A stretch of DNA of 64,000 nucleotides from Capillibacterium thermochitinicola (GTDB lineage Bacteria > Bacillota > UBA4882 > UBA10575), in contig NZ_JAAKDE010000004.1 in assembly GCF_013664685.1 (NCBI RefSeq), forward strand, positions 174,886 through 238,885. Reading direction: 5' to 3'. The first letter of the stretch is position 1; each line of letters opens with the position of its first letter. Positions 44,160 to 53,259 of the stretch are shown here, one piece after another. Below the pieces are notes generated by a model. It saw only the letters and a program-made list of their open reading frames with translations, searched no databases and had not been told where the DNA came from. Made by a program: the position numbers and the translations under genes.

Positions 44160-45151
44160 ACAGGATAGCATTACGCTTCCAAGAACTGCAAAAAGAGGGC
44201 CGTAAAGCCTTCATCCCTTATATCGTGGGCGGTGATCCGGATTTACCGAGTTTACCACGGGTATTGGACACCCTGGTCCAAAGTGGTGCCGACCTGATCG
44301 AAATCGGCGTTCCCTTTTCCGACCCCCTGGCCGACGGACCGGTAATCCAAGCCGCCAGCGTCAGGGCGCGGCAAAACGGTTGTACCCTGGCTAAACTGTT
44401 GTCCACCATCCAACCAGTGGCCGCCCGCCTTCCGGTTCCACTCACCCTGATGGTCTATTACAACCAACTCTACCAGCGGGGTGTCGCCCGTTTCTTGGCG
44501 GAAGCAAACGCCGCCGGGGTAGCCGGATTGATCATCCCCGACCTGCCGCCGGAGGCCGCTACAGAGTTGCAAAATTTGGCCGCTGCCTCCGGGATCGCTT
44601 TGAACTTCTTAGTTGCCCCCACCAGCAGCAAAGAGCGCATTCGTTTGGCCGCCACCGCCAGCACCGGATTCCTGTATACCGTCTCCGTAAAAGGGGTGAC
44701 CGGCGCCCGGAGCAGCCTTCCCCAAGAATTACCCGCTTTTATCCAGCGGGTTAAAGAATTAAGTCCGCGCCCGGTAGCGGTAGGTTTTGGCATCAATACT
44801 CCGGAGCAGGCCCGAATGATCGCGAACCTCGCCGACGGGGTCATCGTCGGCAGCGCCCTGGTCCAGGCGATTGCCGCCGATCCGGAGTTAAAAAAAAATG
44901 GCTTCTCTCGCCCGCACCCTGCGAGAAGCCATTTGAGAGTACGGAAGAAAGAAATACCATTTGGCTTTAATACTCCACACTCAACAGCGTCAACCCATGC
45001 GGCGGCGCGGTCGGCCCGGCCGCGCGCCGGTCCCCATGAGCCAGAATCTCCTCAACCAAAGCGGGCTCCGCTTTCCCACTGCCAATCAGCAACAAAGTCC
45101 CGACGATATTCCGCACCATCTTATATAAGAAGCCATTCCCCCGCAGAGTGA
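44156..45151 (+). CDS. trpA: tryptophan synthase alpha subunit with a replaced C-terminus
   Basis: The TIM barrel is intact to about residue 246: catalytic Glu in [20 protein letters not shown], Asp in [35 protein letters not shown] and phosphate-binding [11 protein letters not shown]. Family members end about 20 residues later with a final helix and a stop. Here the frame runs into the terminator hairpin of truA at 44890 and stays open to 45151 antisense to truA, giving 331 residues with an Arg/Pro/Ser-rich tail that has no homology. The normal stop has been lost, probably by a deletion at this junction. Confidence 0.88.
   Translation: MNRIALRFQELQKEGRKAFIPYIVGGDPDLPSLPRVLDTLVQSGADLIEIGVPFSDPLADGPVIQAASVRARQNGCTLAKLLSTIQPVAARLPVPLTLMVYYNQLYQRGVARFLAEANAAGVAGLIIPDLPPEAATELQNLAAASGIALNFLVAPTSSKERIRLAATASTGFLYTVSVKGVTGARSSLPQELPAFIQRVKELSPRPVAVGFGINTPEQARMIANLADGVIVGSALVQAIAADPELKKNGFSRPHPARSHLRVRKKEIPFGFNTPHSTASTHAAARSARPRAGPHEPESPQPKRAPLSHCQSATKSRRYSAPSYIRSHSPAE
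44889..44934 (-). terminator. terminator of truA, lying inside the trpA frame
   Basis: 10-bp stem AAATGGCTTC (44896-44905) / GAAGCCATTT (44925-44934), extended across a bulge by TCGC/GCGA. On the minus strand it is followed by nine T residues (44890-44898). On the plus strand no T-run follows, so it is a poor terminator for trp. Confidence 0.88.
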
Positions 45152-45704
45152 AGAAGAGCTCCTCCGCCTCTTCCTCCACCACCACCCGGTCCAAACGGCG
45201 GACCGTCGTCGCCACCGCCGAACCGGCGGCGGCAAAACCTTTGAAATCATGCTCGCCCACCAAAGCGGCGGCCGCCGTCCGGAGCTTGGCCACGTCCAGG
45301 GGATGGGGATAATGATAGGAGAAGCGGCGGAGAAACGGATCGGGCCACCGGCGGCGGGAAACAATATATTGATAGGTTTTGGTTTTTGCGCTGTACCGGG
45401 CGTGGAAAGTGGCCGGTACAGCTTCGGCCTGCCAGACGATGAGGTCCGGCGGGAGATTGGCATTGAGGGCGGCCGGCCACCGTTCCACTGGAATCCGGGC
45501 TGCGGTGGTAAAACTGACCACTTGTCCTTTGGCGTGGACCCCGGCATCGGTCCGTCCGGCGGCAATCAGTTTGGGAACCTCGCCGGTTAGGCGCTGCAAA
45601 GCCTTTTCCAGTTCGGCTTGGACCGTCCGTTCGCCCTGCGCCTGTCGCTGAAAGCCGCAAAAATCCGTCCCCTCGTAGGCGATGGTCAGTTTAACTGTCG
45701 TCAT
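44967..45704 (-). CDS. truA: tRNA pseudouridine(38-40) synthase
   Basis: 245 residues. It modifies the anticodon stem-loop at positions 38-40. The catalytic Asp is in AAGRTDAGVHAKGQVVSF; FCGFQRQ near the start, and [19 protein letters not shown] near the end, are family hallmarks. ATG 45704 was taken because the protein then starts TTVKLTIAYEGTDF; GGAGGTGA lies 10 bases upstream. It follows ecfT, as in most Firmicutes. Confidence 0.96.
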   Translation of the reverse strand: MTTVKLTIAYEGTDFCGFQRQAQGERTVQAELEKALQRLTGEVPKLIAAGRTDAGVHAKGQVVSFTTAARIPVERWPAALNANLPPDLIVWQAEAVPATFHARYSAKTKTYQYIVSRRRWPDPFLRRFSYHYPHPLDVAKLRTAAAALVGEHDFKGFAAAGSAVATTVRRLDRVVVEEEAEELFFTLRGNGFLYKMVRNIVGTLLLIGSGKAEPALVEEILAHGDRRAAGPTAPPHGLTLLSVEY

Positions 45705-45871
45705 CCCTGTCCCGTCACCTCCTACCGCCCCGCTTTGCCCTGTCATGCCCCTTAACCTAACCTGTTTACTTCACTCTTTTATCGGGATCATCACTCGTAT
45801 CTATAGTCACACTCTACCCGCATCAAAAGGAAATACCATTCGCCCCGGTGGAGATTGTAACCGGATTTATT

Positions 45872-46606
45872 TCACCGGAGCAACCTGTACCCCCACCAAA
45901 GCAGAACCAAAGACAGAACGAGCAAAGCGCCCAGACTGTCTTTTTTTCCCCAAGCAAGCTCATAGAGGGAACCCCGGGGCGCACCGGGAACATAACCTCT
46001 GGCTTCCATAGCTTGCGCAATCTCCAAGGCCCGCCGGAGCGCCGATAGGAACAGGGGGATGACCATGGCCAGCAGGCCCCGCAATTTCTTCGCCCAATTG
46101 GTCTGAAAATTGACCCCGCGGGCCTGCTGGGCCAGCATGATTTCGCGCGCTTCGGTCAAAAGCAGCGGGAAAAAACTGAGGGTCAATCCGAGCACCATTG
46201 CCATCTCCCCCACCGGCAACCAGCGTCGAAACGGCTGTAAGCTGAGCTCCAATCCTTTGATCAAGGTCAGGCTTTCGGTCACCCCTAACAGCCAGGAACT
46301 CATCAATAACAAATTGAGAAGCCGCAATAAGTACCGGACAGCATCACCCAGGCTTCCCGACCATAGGTTGAGAAGAAAGGTGATGAGTAAAAGCCAACGA
46401 AAGGTCTTTACTATCTGCCAAACCCGTTTAAGCGGCAGCCGTCCGGTGAAAAAGAGGAGAAGGTGCAGGAAAAAAAGGGCCAACTGGCCGCCCAAAGCAC
46501 TTTCCGTTAAGACCAGCATCGCGCCGGCAATTACAACCAGAAGTTTAAAACGGGGGTCCCGCCGGTGCCAGTAGGAAGCAGCCGGGTAATAAGCGACGCT
46601 CTCCAT
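45872..46606 (-). CDS. ecfT: energy-coupling factor transporter membrane subunit EcfT
   Basis: 244 residues with about five membrane helices. It links the two ATPases to interchangeable vitamin- and metal-binding S components. The second coupling motif (LEIAQAMEARGYVPGAPR) carries the conserved A-R-G, and the first is represented by AQQARGV. ATG 46606 overlaps the ecfA2 stop (TGATG). The last gene of the ECF core lies 167 bases upstream of truA. Confidence 0.94.
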   Translation of the reverse strand: MESVAYYPAASYWHRRDPRFKLLVVIAGAMLVLTESALGGQLALFFLHLLLFFTGRLPLKRVWQIVKTFRWLLLITFLLNLWSGSLGDAVRYLLRLLNLLLMSSWLLGVTESLTLIKGLELSLQPFRRWLPVGEMAMVLGLTLSFFPLLLTEAREIMLAQQARGVNFQTNWAKKLRGLLAMVIPLFLSALRRALEIAQAMEARGYVPGAPRGSLYELAWGKKDSLGALLVLSLVLLWWGYRLLR

Positions 46607-47433
46607 CAGTCTGGTCCCCCCTTCTCCCGGGCCCTGCGGAGGCGGGACAACTCGTACCACGCTTCCGCCGGTGTCGCCGGGGCCGCATTCACCGGTGCAC
46701 CCGCCTCGGCCAAGCGGCGCAGCAGTCCAAGTAAAAAGGGAAGTTTCAAGTCCGGTGCCACCGCAGACGCCTTTTGCGCCCAGGCACTCCAGGTGGTGTC
46801 GGCCCGCAGTTCTCCATTGACCAAAACCAAAACCCGGTCGGTGAACATGTAAAGAAAATCGGGATCATGGGAAGCCACCAAAAGACCAATTCCCATCTCC
46901 GTCTTAATCCGCTGTAAGGTTTGGCGCAAAGCTTCTTCCCCCGGGCCGTCCAATCCGATCGTCGGTTCGTCCAGAAGTAAAAAACGGGGTTTCATCGCCA
47001 GCGCAGCCGCCAACGCCACCCGTCTTTGTTCCCCACCGGAGAGTTTAAGCGGCGAAGTTTCCCACTTCTCCCGCTCCAGACCAACCGCCGTTAATGCCCA
47101 GGCCACCCGCGCCTCGATCTCCGCCCGGTTCAGGTCAAGATTTTCCGGACCGAAAGCCACTTCTTCCCGGACCGTAGCCGCGAAAAAGCCCCGCTGTGGC
47201 TCCTGGATGGAGAGGACGATCGGGCCATCCTGTCCACCCACAGAAAGTCGCCCCGAAGTGGGTTTAAGGAGTCCGGCCATCACCTGCAAAAGAGTGGACT
47301 TTCCGGAGCCAATCGGTCCAAGCAGGGCAACTGCTTCACCCGTTTTTATGGTAAAACTAACGTTATTTAGGGCCTTAAGCGGTGCATCCTTCCGGGCATA
47401 GACCACCGAAATCTCTTCCAACTTTATTTCCAT
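46606..47433 (-). CDS. ecfA2: energy-coupling factor ATPase EcfA2
   Basis: 275 residues. Walker A GPIGSGKSTL, Q-loop LSIQEPQRGFF, signature LSGGEQRRVALA, Walker B FLLLDEPTIGLDGPG and switch His in VASHD are all visible. It pairs with EcfA1 as the asymmetric motor. It overlaps ecfA1 by 10 bases. Confidence 0.95.
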   Translation of the reverse strand: MEIKLEEISVVYARKDAPLKALNNVSFTIKTGEAVALLGPIGSGKSTLLQVMAGLLKPTSGRLSVGGQDGPIVLSIQEPQRGFFAATVREEVAFGPENLDLNRAEIEARVAWALTAVGLEREKWETSPLKLSGGEQRRVALAAALAMKPRFLLLDEPTIGLDGPGEEALRQTLQRIKTEMGIGLLVASHDPDFLYMFTDRVLVLVNGELRADTTWSAWAQKASAVAPDLKLPFLLGLLRRLAEAGAPVNAAPATPAEAWYELSRLRRAREKGGPD

Positions 47434-48233
47434 AATACTGCCACCAGTTCATCTTCGTCGGCCACTAGCGAATTGCCAATCCCCAGCGTGGAAGCGACCT
47501 GCGTGGCCGGCGGAAGGGTGATCCCCCAGGCCCGGGCCTGCCCGGCCATGCGCAGCAGCGCCGCCGGTTGGCCGCGCCACACCACCCGGCCGTCCACCAT
47601 CACCAACACCTGATCGGCGGTCATCACTTCCGCCAGACCGTGGGTGAACCAGATCATACTCTGCCCGTGGGTTTTCAGCTCCTGTAAGATCCGGGTTATC
47701 CGTTGCTTGGTACCCGGATCAAGCATCGCTAACGGCTCGTCCACTAAAATCAGTTTTGGTTTCAACGCCCAGACATCCGCCAAGGAAAGTAAGCGTTTCT
47801 CGCCACCGGATAGGGAATGGGGCTGGGCCGTCTTTAAATCCGTCAAACCGAACCGGGCCAGTTCCTCGTCGACCACCCGCCGGATCTCCCGGGACGATAA
47901 ACATCTGTTTTCCACCCCAAAAGCGATCTCCCGTTCAACGGTACTGGCCACAAATTGGTTCTCCGGATGCTGAAACACAATGCCAACCTGCTGGTAGATA
48001 TACCTTAGTTCCTCATCGTTGGCGGTCGAATACCCCTCGACCAGAACCCGGCCGGCGGTTGGTTTTAAAAGACCACAACACAAACGGGCCAGTGTTGATT
48101 TTCCCGACCCGTTGGCCCCGAGTACCGCCAGAAAAGTTCCCGGTTCAAGCTCCAGATTAACCTGACAAACCCCGGTCTTGACAGATCCGGGGTAGCAGTA
48201 GGAGACATCATCTAAAACAAAGAAACGTCCCAT
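47424..48233 (-). CDS. ecfA1: energy-coupling factor ATPase EcfA1
   Basis: 269 residues. Walker A GANGSGKSTLARL, Q-loop VFQHPENQFVASTVEREIAFG (typical of EcfA1), signature SLSGGEKRLLSLA, Walker B LILVDEPLAMLDP and switch His in WFTHGL are present. It follows rplQ by 4 bases. ATG 48233 has no strong ribosome binding site, suggesting coupling to rplQ. Confidence 0.95.
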   Translation of the reverse strand: MGRFFVLDDVSYCYPGSVKTGVCQVNLELEPGTFLAVLGANGSGKSTLARLCCGLLKPTAGRVLVEGYSTANDEELRYIYQQVGIVFQHPENQFVASTVEREIAFGVENRCLSSREIRRVVDEELARFGLTDLKTAQPHSLSGGEKRLLSLADVWALKPKLILVDEPLAMLDPGTKQRITRILQELKTHGQSMIWFTHGLAEVMTADQVLVMVDGRVVWRGQPAALLRMAGQARAWGITLPPATQVASTLGIGNSLVADEDELVAVLWK

Positions 48234-48237
48234 GGGA

Positions 48238-48576
48238 TTAGACTAGTTCGATCACAGCCATCGGCGCGGCATCGCCACGACGGGGTCCGATTCTCACCAC
48301 GCGGGTGTAACCCCCGTTCCGATCCGCATACCTGGTCGCAACCTCGTCAAAGAGTTTTTTGACCACGGCTTTATCCATGATCACTTTGGCAACTTCACGA
48401 CGGGCACTAAGGTCCCCTTGTTTCCCCAGGGTAATCATTTTTTCGGCCAAAGCCCGAATCTCTTTTGCCTTTGTCTCCGTAGTGGTAATCTTCTCATGTC
48501 TAATGAGTTCGGTAACCAAATTACGGAAAAGCGCTTTCCGGTGGCCCGCCGGGCGACCTAAACGTCGTAAGTTCAT
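48238..48576 (-). CDS. rplQ: 50S ribosomal protein L17 (bL17)
   Basis: 112 residues. [30 protein letters not shown] and the C-terminal [17 protein letters not shown] are diagnostic. ATG 48576 has GAAGGAGGG 8 bases upstream; a longer upstream frame overlaps rpoA and is not homologous. Confidence 0.98.
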   Translation of the reverse strand: MNLRRLGRPAGHRKALFRNLVTELIRHEKITTTETKAKEIRALAEKMITLGKQGDLSARREVAKVIMDKAVVKKLFDEVATRYADRNGGYTRVVRIGPRRGDAAPMAVIELV

Positions 48577-48649
48577 GGTAATTCCCTCCTTCAGGATGAA
48601 ATTGGACCGGGTTCTTGAAATATTTATCGGTGAAAACAGGTGGAAGGAA

Positions 48650-49594
48650 TTATTCTTCCGACTTCCGGAGGGAGAGACCAAGTGCGGCAAGCTTCGACTC
48701 CACTTCCTCGAGGGATTTCTTCCCGAGGTTACGCACTTTCATCATATCCTCCGGCGTCTTTTTGATTAATTCTTGCACCGTATTAATTCCGGCTCGTTTC
48801 AGGCAGTTGTACGACCGGACCGACAAATCCAGCTCTTCGATGTTCATTTCCAGGATCTTATCCTTCGATTCTTCCTCTTTCTCCACCATGATCTCGGCCT
48901 CGCTGACCGTGTCACTTAAGTTGACGAAGAGCATCAAATGTTCAGTCAGGATTTTCGCCGCTAAACTCACGGCTTCCACCGGGTTGATACTACCGCTGGT
49001 CCACAACTCCAGAACTAACCGGTCATAATCCGTAATCTGACCTACACGGGTGTCTTCCACCACATAATTGACCTTGTGCACCGGGGTAAAGATGGAATCA
49101 ACCGGAATTGTCCCGATCACCGCATCCGGTTTCTTGTTCCGTTCGGCTGGAACATATCCTCGACCTTTGTCGAAAGTGATCTCCATCACCAGACTACCAC
49201 CCTCACTCACGGTGGCAATGTGATGGTCCGGGTTTAAAATCTCCACATCACTGGGGACCATAATATCGGCCGCCGTCACCTCTTTGCTCTCCCTCACTTC
49301 GAGCCGGGCAACCTGCGGGCCATCCCCGTGAATCTTTACCATTATCTTCTTCAGGTTCATAATGATCTCGGTGGTATCTTCCACTACCCCCGGGATCGTC
49401 GAAAACTCATGCAGGACACCTTCGATCTTCACCGCCGTAACCGCTGCCCCCGGTAAAGATGACAACAGCACCCGCCGCAAAGAATTACCGAGGGTCGTCC
49501 CGTATCCTCGCTCCAACGGCTCAACGATGAAGCGACCATACCGGTCGTCTTTGATTTCGTCGATGATCACTCTGGGTTTTTCGATTTCGATCAT
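48650..49594 (-). CDS. rpoA: DNA-directed RNA polymerase subunit alpha
   Basis: 314 residues. The N-terminal assembly domain (about 1-230) has [28 protein letters not shown]; the flexible linker is acidic; the C-terminal domain (about 245-305) has [20 protein letters not shown] and [14 protein letters not shown] helix-hairpin-helices that bind UP elements. ATG 49594 follows GGGAGG. Confidence 0.98.
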   Translation of the reverse strand: MIEIEKPRVIIDEIKDDRYGRFIVEPLERGYGTTLGNSLRRVLLSSLPGAAVTAVKIEGVLHEFSTIPGVVEDTTEIIMNLKKIMVKIHGDGPQVARLEVRESKEVTAADIMVPSDVEILNPDHHIATVSEGGSLVMEITFDKGRGYVPAERNKKPDAVIGTIPVDSIFTPVHKVNYVVEDTRVGQITDYDRLVLELWTSGSINPVEAVSLAAKILTEHLMLFVNLSDTVSEAEIMVEKEEESKDKILEMNIEELDLSVRSYNCLKRAGINTVQELIKKTPEDMMKVRNLGKKSLEEVESKLAALGLSLRKSEE

Positions 49595-49640
49595 ACAAAA
49601 GCCTCCCTTCCATCCTTAGGTCCAGGCGTAGACCATGAGT

Positions 49641-50273
49641 TTAACGGGAGTATAGCTCGACAATGAGGTGTTCCTGAACCGGAACGTCGATCTGTTCCCG
49701 CGTAGGGATCGAAACAACCCGTGCGGTCCAGTTGTTAGTATCCAATTCTAACCATTCAGGAATATTTTTGCCATCATTCGCCTCGAGAATACCTTTAATC
49801 AACGGCGACTTGTTGGCATTCTCTTTCAAGGTAATGACATCGCCCGGTTTTACCTGGTAAGAAGGGATGTTAACTTTACGGTCATTAACACGGAAGAACC
49901 CATGCCTGACCAGCTGCCGTGCTTCCCGCCGGGATCCGGCCAGCCTTAAACGGTAGACCACATTGTCCAACCGGGTTTCCAGGAGCTGCAACAGGTTCTC
50001 ACCGGTAATACCCTTTTTCCGTTCGGCCATCTCAAAGTACCGGCGGAACTGGGTCTCCAAAAGGCCATAAATCCGGCGGCATTTTTGTTTCTCCCGGAGC
50101 TGCAAACCATATTCGGACAATTTGCGGCGCGCTTGTCCTTCCCCGTGCTGTCCAGGGGGGTAGCTCCTCCGGTTAAAACTGCATTTATCGGAAAGGCAAC
50201 GGTCCGCTTTGAGAAACAGCTTTTCCCCTTCGCGACGACAAATTTTACATACTGCACCGATATATCTTGCCAT
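49641..50273 (-). CDS. rpsD: 30S ribosomal protein S4 (uS4), zinc-type
   Basis: 210 residues. The four-Cys zinc site is intact (CKIC near residues 9-12, then CLSDKC), so this is the zinc-binding C+ form. The S4 RNA-binding domain [27 protein letters not shown] lies near 95-125. S4 is a primary 16S rRNA binder and can repress its own operon. Confidence 0.98.
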   Translation of the reverse strand: MARYIGAVCKICRREGEKLFLKADRCLSDKCSFNRRSYPPGQHGEGQARRKLSEYGLQLREKQKCRRIYGLLETQFRRYFEMAERKKGITGENLLQLLETRLDNVVYRLRLAGSRREARQLVRHGFFRVNDRKVNIPSYQVKPGDVITLKENANKSPLIKGILEANDGKNIPEWLELDTNNWTARVVSIPTREQIDVPVQEHLIVELYSR

Positions 50274-50295
50274 CTAGTTTTTACACCTCCTCTAG

Positions 50296-50691
50296 TTAGA
50301 CCCGACGCCGTTTCGGTGGACGGCAACCGTTGTGCGGAATCGGAGTAACGTCTTTAATCATGCTCACTTCCAAGCCGGCCGCTTGCAAAGAGCGAATCGC
50401 CGCTTCCCGTCCCGCGCCTGGCCCCTTCACATAAACCTCAACTTGTTTGAGACCATATTCCATCGCTGCTTTCGCCGCACTTTCTGCTGCCATACCGGCC
50501 GCGTAAGGGGTATTCTTCCGCGAACCCTTAAAACCCATTGCTCCGGCCGAAGACCAGGATAAAACATTACCGTTCAGGTCGGAAATGGTCACGATCGTAT
50601 TGTTAAATGTAGACTTAATATGGGCCGCACCGTTCTCTACATATTTCTTCTCTCTTCTTCTGCTTCTGGTTCCTTTACGCGGAGAAGCCAT
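50296..50691 (-). CDS. rpsK: 30S ribosomal protein S11 (uS11)
   Basis: 131 residues. [38 protein letters not shown] and the C-terminal [16 protein letters not shown] are typical. It lies between rpsM and rpsD in the alpha operon. ATG 50691 follows AGGAGGG. Confidence 0.98.
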   Translation of the reverse strand: MASPRKGTRSRRREKKYVENGAAHIKSTFNNTIVTISDLNGNVLSWSSAGAMGFKGSRKNTPYAAGMAAESAAKAAMEYGLKQVEVYVKGPGAGREAAIRSLQAAGLEVSMIKDVTPIPHNGCRPPKRRRV

Positions 50692-50705
50692 TGCTTATCC
50701 CTCCT

Positions 50706-51077
50706 TTATGCCTTTTTCTTACGTCCTACCGTTTTCGCCGGGCCTTTTCTGGTCCGGGCGTTCGTTTTCGTCCTTTGCCCGCGGACCGGTAAACCCCGAC
50801 GGTGCCGGAGCCCACGATAACTTCCGATCTCAATCAGCCGTTTGATGTTCATGCTTTCTTCCCGGCGGAGATCCCCTTCGACCTTATACTCATGATCGAT
50901 CACTTCACGGAGCCTTGAGATCTCGTCTTCGGTCAGATCCCGCACTCTGGTATCCGGGTTGACGCCGGTTTTTGCCAGAATCTCACGGGATAAGGATAAC
51001 CCAATACCATAAATATAAGTCAAGGCAATTTCCAATCGTTTATCCCTTGGTAAATCGACACCCGCAATACGTGCCAC
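50706..51077 (-). CDS. rpsM: 30S ribosomal protein S13 (uS13)
   Basis: 123 residues. [25 protein letters not shown], the [27 protein letters not shown] segment and the basic tail are typical; the tail contacts the P-site tRNA. The start is GTG 51077 with AAAGGAGGG upstream. Confidence 0.98.
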   Translation of the reverse strand: MARIAGVDLPRDKRLEIALTYIYGIGLSLSREILAKTGVNPDTRVRDLTEDEISRLREVIDHEYKVEGDLRREESMNIKRLIEIGSYRGLRHRRGLPVRGQRTKTNARTRKGPAKTVGRKKKA

Positions 51078-51091
51078 TCTTTTTCCCTCCT

Positions 51092-51205
51092 TTAACCCTG
51101 TTTCTGCTTATGCTTGGGATTAACACAGATTACCATAACCCGCCCTTTTCGACGGATAATCTTACAATGCTCACATATTGCTTTCACAGACGGCGCAACT
51201 TTCAA
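51092..51205 (-). CDS. rpmJ: 50S ribosomal protein L36 (bL36)
   Basis: 37 residues with the zinc ligands C-x2-C...C-x4-[24 protein letters not shown], ending KQKQG. The start is TTG 51205, 6 bases after GAGGAGGT. The gene lies between infA and rpsM, its usual place. The zinc-binding form is retained. Confidence 0.97.
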   Translation of the reverse strand: MKVAPSVKAICEHCKIIRRKGRVMVICVNPKHKQKQG

Positions 51206-51271
51206 TGGTTTACCTCCTCACTTTTACAAATTGAAATCACTACCCGAGCCGAGGGAAAATGCAAAGAAGGA

Positions 51272-51490
51272 TTATTTATAACGGTAGACAATCCGGCCGC
51301 GGGTCAAGTCGTAAGGAGATAATTCCACCGTCACCCGGTCCCCGGCCAAGATTCGAATAAAGTTCATCCGCATTTTCCCGGAGATATGCGCCAAAACGAC
51401 ATGGCCATTGGCCAACTCTACCCGGAACATTGCGTTCGGCAACGGCTCAATTACCGTCCCCTCGACTTCGATAATATCATCTTTCCCCAA
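51272..51490 (-). CDS. infA: translation initiation factor IF-1
   Basis: 72 residues, exactly the usual length when started at TTG 51490: [25 protein letters not shown], then [28 protein letters not shown] lies 6 bases before that codon, while a GTG at 51502 overlaps it. IF-1 is a single OB fold that binds the 30S A site. It overlaps the end of the upstream KOW gene by 14 bases. Confidence 0.96.
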   Translation of the reverse strand: MGKDDIIEVEGTVIEPLPNAMFRVELANGHVVLAHISGKMRMNFIRILAGDRVTVELSPYDLTRGRIVYRYK

Positions 51491-51794
51491 GGTTAACCTC
51501 ACCTTCCTTTAAATTTTCCCCCAAACGCTGGATAGCGTCGACAATCTCTTCATCCGCTACCGGCTGACCGGCAGACAGTTTTTTCGCAATCGCCGTGTCC
51601 ACTTGTAGGGTGAGGGAGAGGTGTTTCCGGTTTTTCTTCTTCGGCCGCTCCATGGAACGTTTTCGCCCGTCCGCCACCAGAACATAGTCTTCATTGAGCA
51701 AGCCGACAACAAGGAAAATGCTCCCGGCATCCCGCCCGCGGGTTGAGATCACCTTTTGTCCCAAACGGACTTCCGTCACCGCCGTCTTTACCAT
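51477..51794 (-). CDS. KOW-domain RNA-binding protein
   Basis: 105 residues. The N-terminal half has a KOW-like fold ([34 protein letters not shown], then a basic [10 protein letters not shown] patch); the C-terminal half is acidic. The family sits between map and infA in many Clostridia and resembles L14e-type RNA binders. Its role is not established. It overlaps map by 7 bases, so it is coupled to it. Confidence 0.88.
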   Translation of the reverse strand: MVKTAVTEVRLGQKVISTRGRDAGSIFLVVGLLNEDYVLVADGRKRSMERPKKKNRKHLSLTLQVDTAIAKKLSAGQPVADEEIVDAIQRLGENLKEGEVNLGER

Positions 51795-52582
51795 TGCACC
51801 ATGCCCCCGTCATCCCCCCGGCTCTCCCGCAGTTGGGTTAAGATCTCGGGCTCTCCCTCGGTCACCAATACGGTATGCTCAAAGTGGGCCGAATAGGACC
51901 CGTCCATTGTTGTCACCGTCCAGTGGTCGCGGGGGTCGATCTTAACCTGATAGGAACCGGCATTGACCATCGGTTCAATCGCCAGGGTCATGCCCGGCTT
52001 CAAGACCGGGTTATAACTTTGGAGAGGGGAAACATAGTTGGGCACCTGTGGTTCTTCATGCATGGCCTGCCCGATCCCGTGACCGACAAAATCACGAACC
52101 ACCGAAAACCCGTTGCTCTCCACATGTTCCTGAATGGCCCGGGAGATCGCCGACAACCGGTTTCCCGCCCGGGCCGCGTTGATCCCCTTCCATAAAGCCT
52201 CACGCGTGACTTCCAGTAACCGCTGATGTTCAGGGGCAATCTCACCGACTCCTACTGTTACCGCCGCATCACCGTAATATCCTTTATACACCACGCCAAA
52301 GTCCAGACTGATAATATCCCCGGTTTTCAACTTCCGTGGTCCGGGTATCCCATGCACCACCTGCTCATTGACTGAGGTACAAACACACGCCGGGAAACCT
52401 TGATAACCCTTGAACGCCGGTTTAACCCCAAACTCCTTGGCCGCCGCCTCCGCCAGTTCATCCAGTTCCTTTGTGGTAATCCCAGGTTTGACCGCCGCCG
52501 CAATCCGGCCCAGGATCAACCGGGTAATTTCCCCGGCTTTCCGCATCCGGTCAAGTTCAAACAGGGATTTCCTAGTGATCAT
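51788..52582 (-). CDS. map: methionine aminopeptidase, type I
   Basis: 264 residues. It removes the initiator Met. Metal ligands are seen as Asp in SLDFGV, Asp in GDAAVTVG, His in GHGIGQAMHEEP, and Glu in LAIEPM plus a final Glu. The substrate His is in VHGIPG. Overlaps of 4 bases with adk and 7 with the next gene show a tightly packed transcript. Confidence 0.97.
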   Translation of the reverse strand: MITRKSLFELDRMRKAGEITRLILGRIAAAVKPGITTKELDELAEAAAKEFGVKPAFKGYQGFPACVCTSVNEQVVHGIPGPRKLKTGDIISLDFGVVYKGYYGDAAVTVGVGEIAPEHQRLLEVTREALWKGINAARAGNRLSAISRAIQEHVESNGFSVVRDFVGHGIGQAMHEEPQVPNYVSPLQSYNPVLKPGMTLAIEPMVNAGSYQVKIDPRDHWTVTTMDGSYSAHFEHTVLVTEGEPEILTQLRESRGDDGGMVQW

Positions 52583-53235
52583 TGGCCTACCCGTTGGCGG
52601 ACCCCAGTCACAATCGCCTGGTAAACATCGTCGATGGGCTGGGCGCCATCAACCGTCAATAATAGTCCGGCTTCGCGGTAGTACTTAATTAAGGGCGCGG
52701 TCTGCTGGGCATAAACCGTCAGCCGGTTACGGACCGTCGCTTCCGCGTCGTCTTCACGCTGGATCAGTTGGCCTTGGCAAAGATCGCAGACCCCGGGTTG
52801 CCTTTCCTTCTTGGTCACCACATGGTAAACTGCACCGCAATCCCGGCAGATCCGGCGACCCGACAGGCGCTCCACTAAAATCTCCGGATCAACTTCGATA
52901 TTGATCACCGCCGTCAAGGCTTGCCCTTTTTCCGCCAGGTACCGGTCAAAAGCAACCGCCTGTGGCAGGGTCCGGGGAAAACCGTCAAGGAGAAAGCCCT
53001 GGGCGGTGTCGGGCGCGGCCAAACGCTCTTTGACGATCCCGAGCACCAACTCATCGGGGACCAGTTCCCCGGCCTTCATGTATCTTTCGGCCTGCTCGCC
53101 CAGGGGAGTCTTCTTTTTAATTGCTTCCCGGAAGATATCACCAGTGGAGATCGGTGGGATCTTAAATTCCGCACCAATGCGGGCGGCTTGCGTTCCTTTT
53201 CCCGCCCCCGGTGGACCCAGAAGAATAAGTTGCAA
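52579..53235 (-). CDS. adk: adenylate kinase, zinc-type lid
   Basis: 218 residues. P-loop LLGPPGAGKGTQAARIG is at the start; the LID domain carries four Cys (CRDC ... CDLC), a structural zinc site typical of Gram-positive enzymes. GFPRTLPQA binds AMP. I place the start at TTG 53235, six bases after AGGTG, which gives the usual MxLILLGPPG; GTG 53244 three codons earlier has no good site. Confidence 0.96.
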   Translation of the reverse strand: MQLILLGPPGAGKGTQAARIGAEFKIPPISTGDIFREAIKKKTPLGEQAERYMKAGELVPDELVLGIVKERLAAPDTAQGFLLDGFPRTLPQAVAFDRYLAEKGQALTAVINIEVDPEILVERLSGRRICRDCGAVYHVVTKKERQPGVCDLCQGQLIQREDDAEATVRNRLTVYAQQTAPLIKYYREAGLLLTVDGAQPIDDVYQAIVTGVRQRVGQ

Positions 53236-53259
53236 AAAACTCACCTACTCAATTCCTTA

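Noticed and set aside
44889..44934. Terminator of the trp operon
   Set aside because: The hairpin has its T-run only on the minus strand, so it serves truA; on the plus strand it is followed by GAGAGTACGG.
44893..45151. A genuine C-terminal extension domain on TrpA
   Set aside because: The added residues are the antisense of the truA terminator and coding end, Arg/Pro/Ser-rich, with no family resemblance; loss of the stop is the simpler reading.
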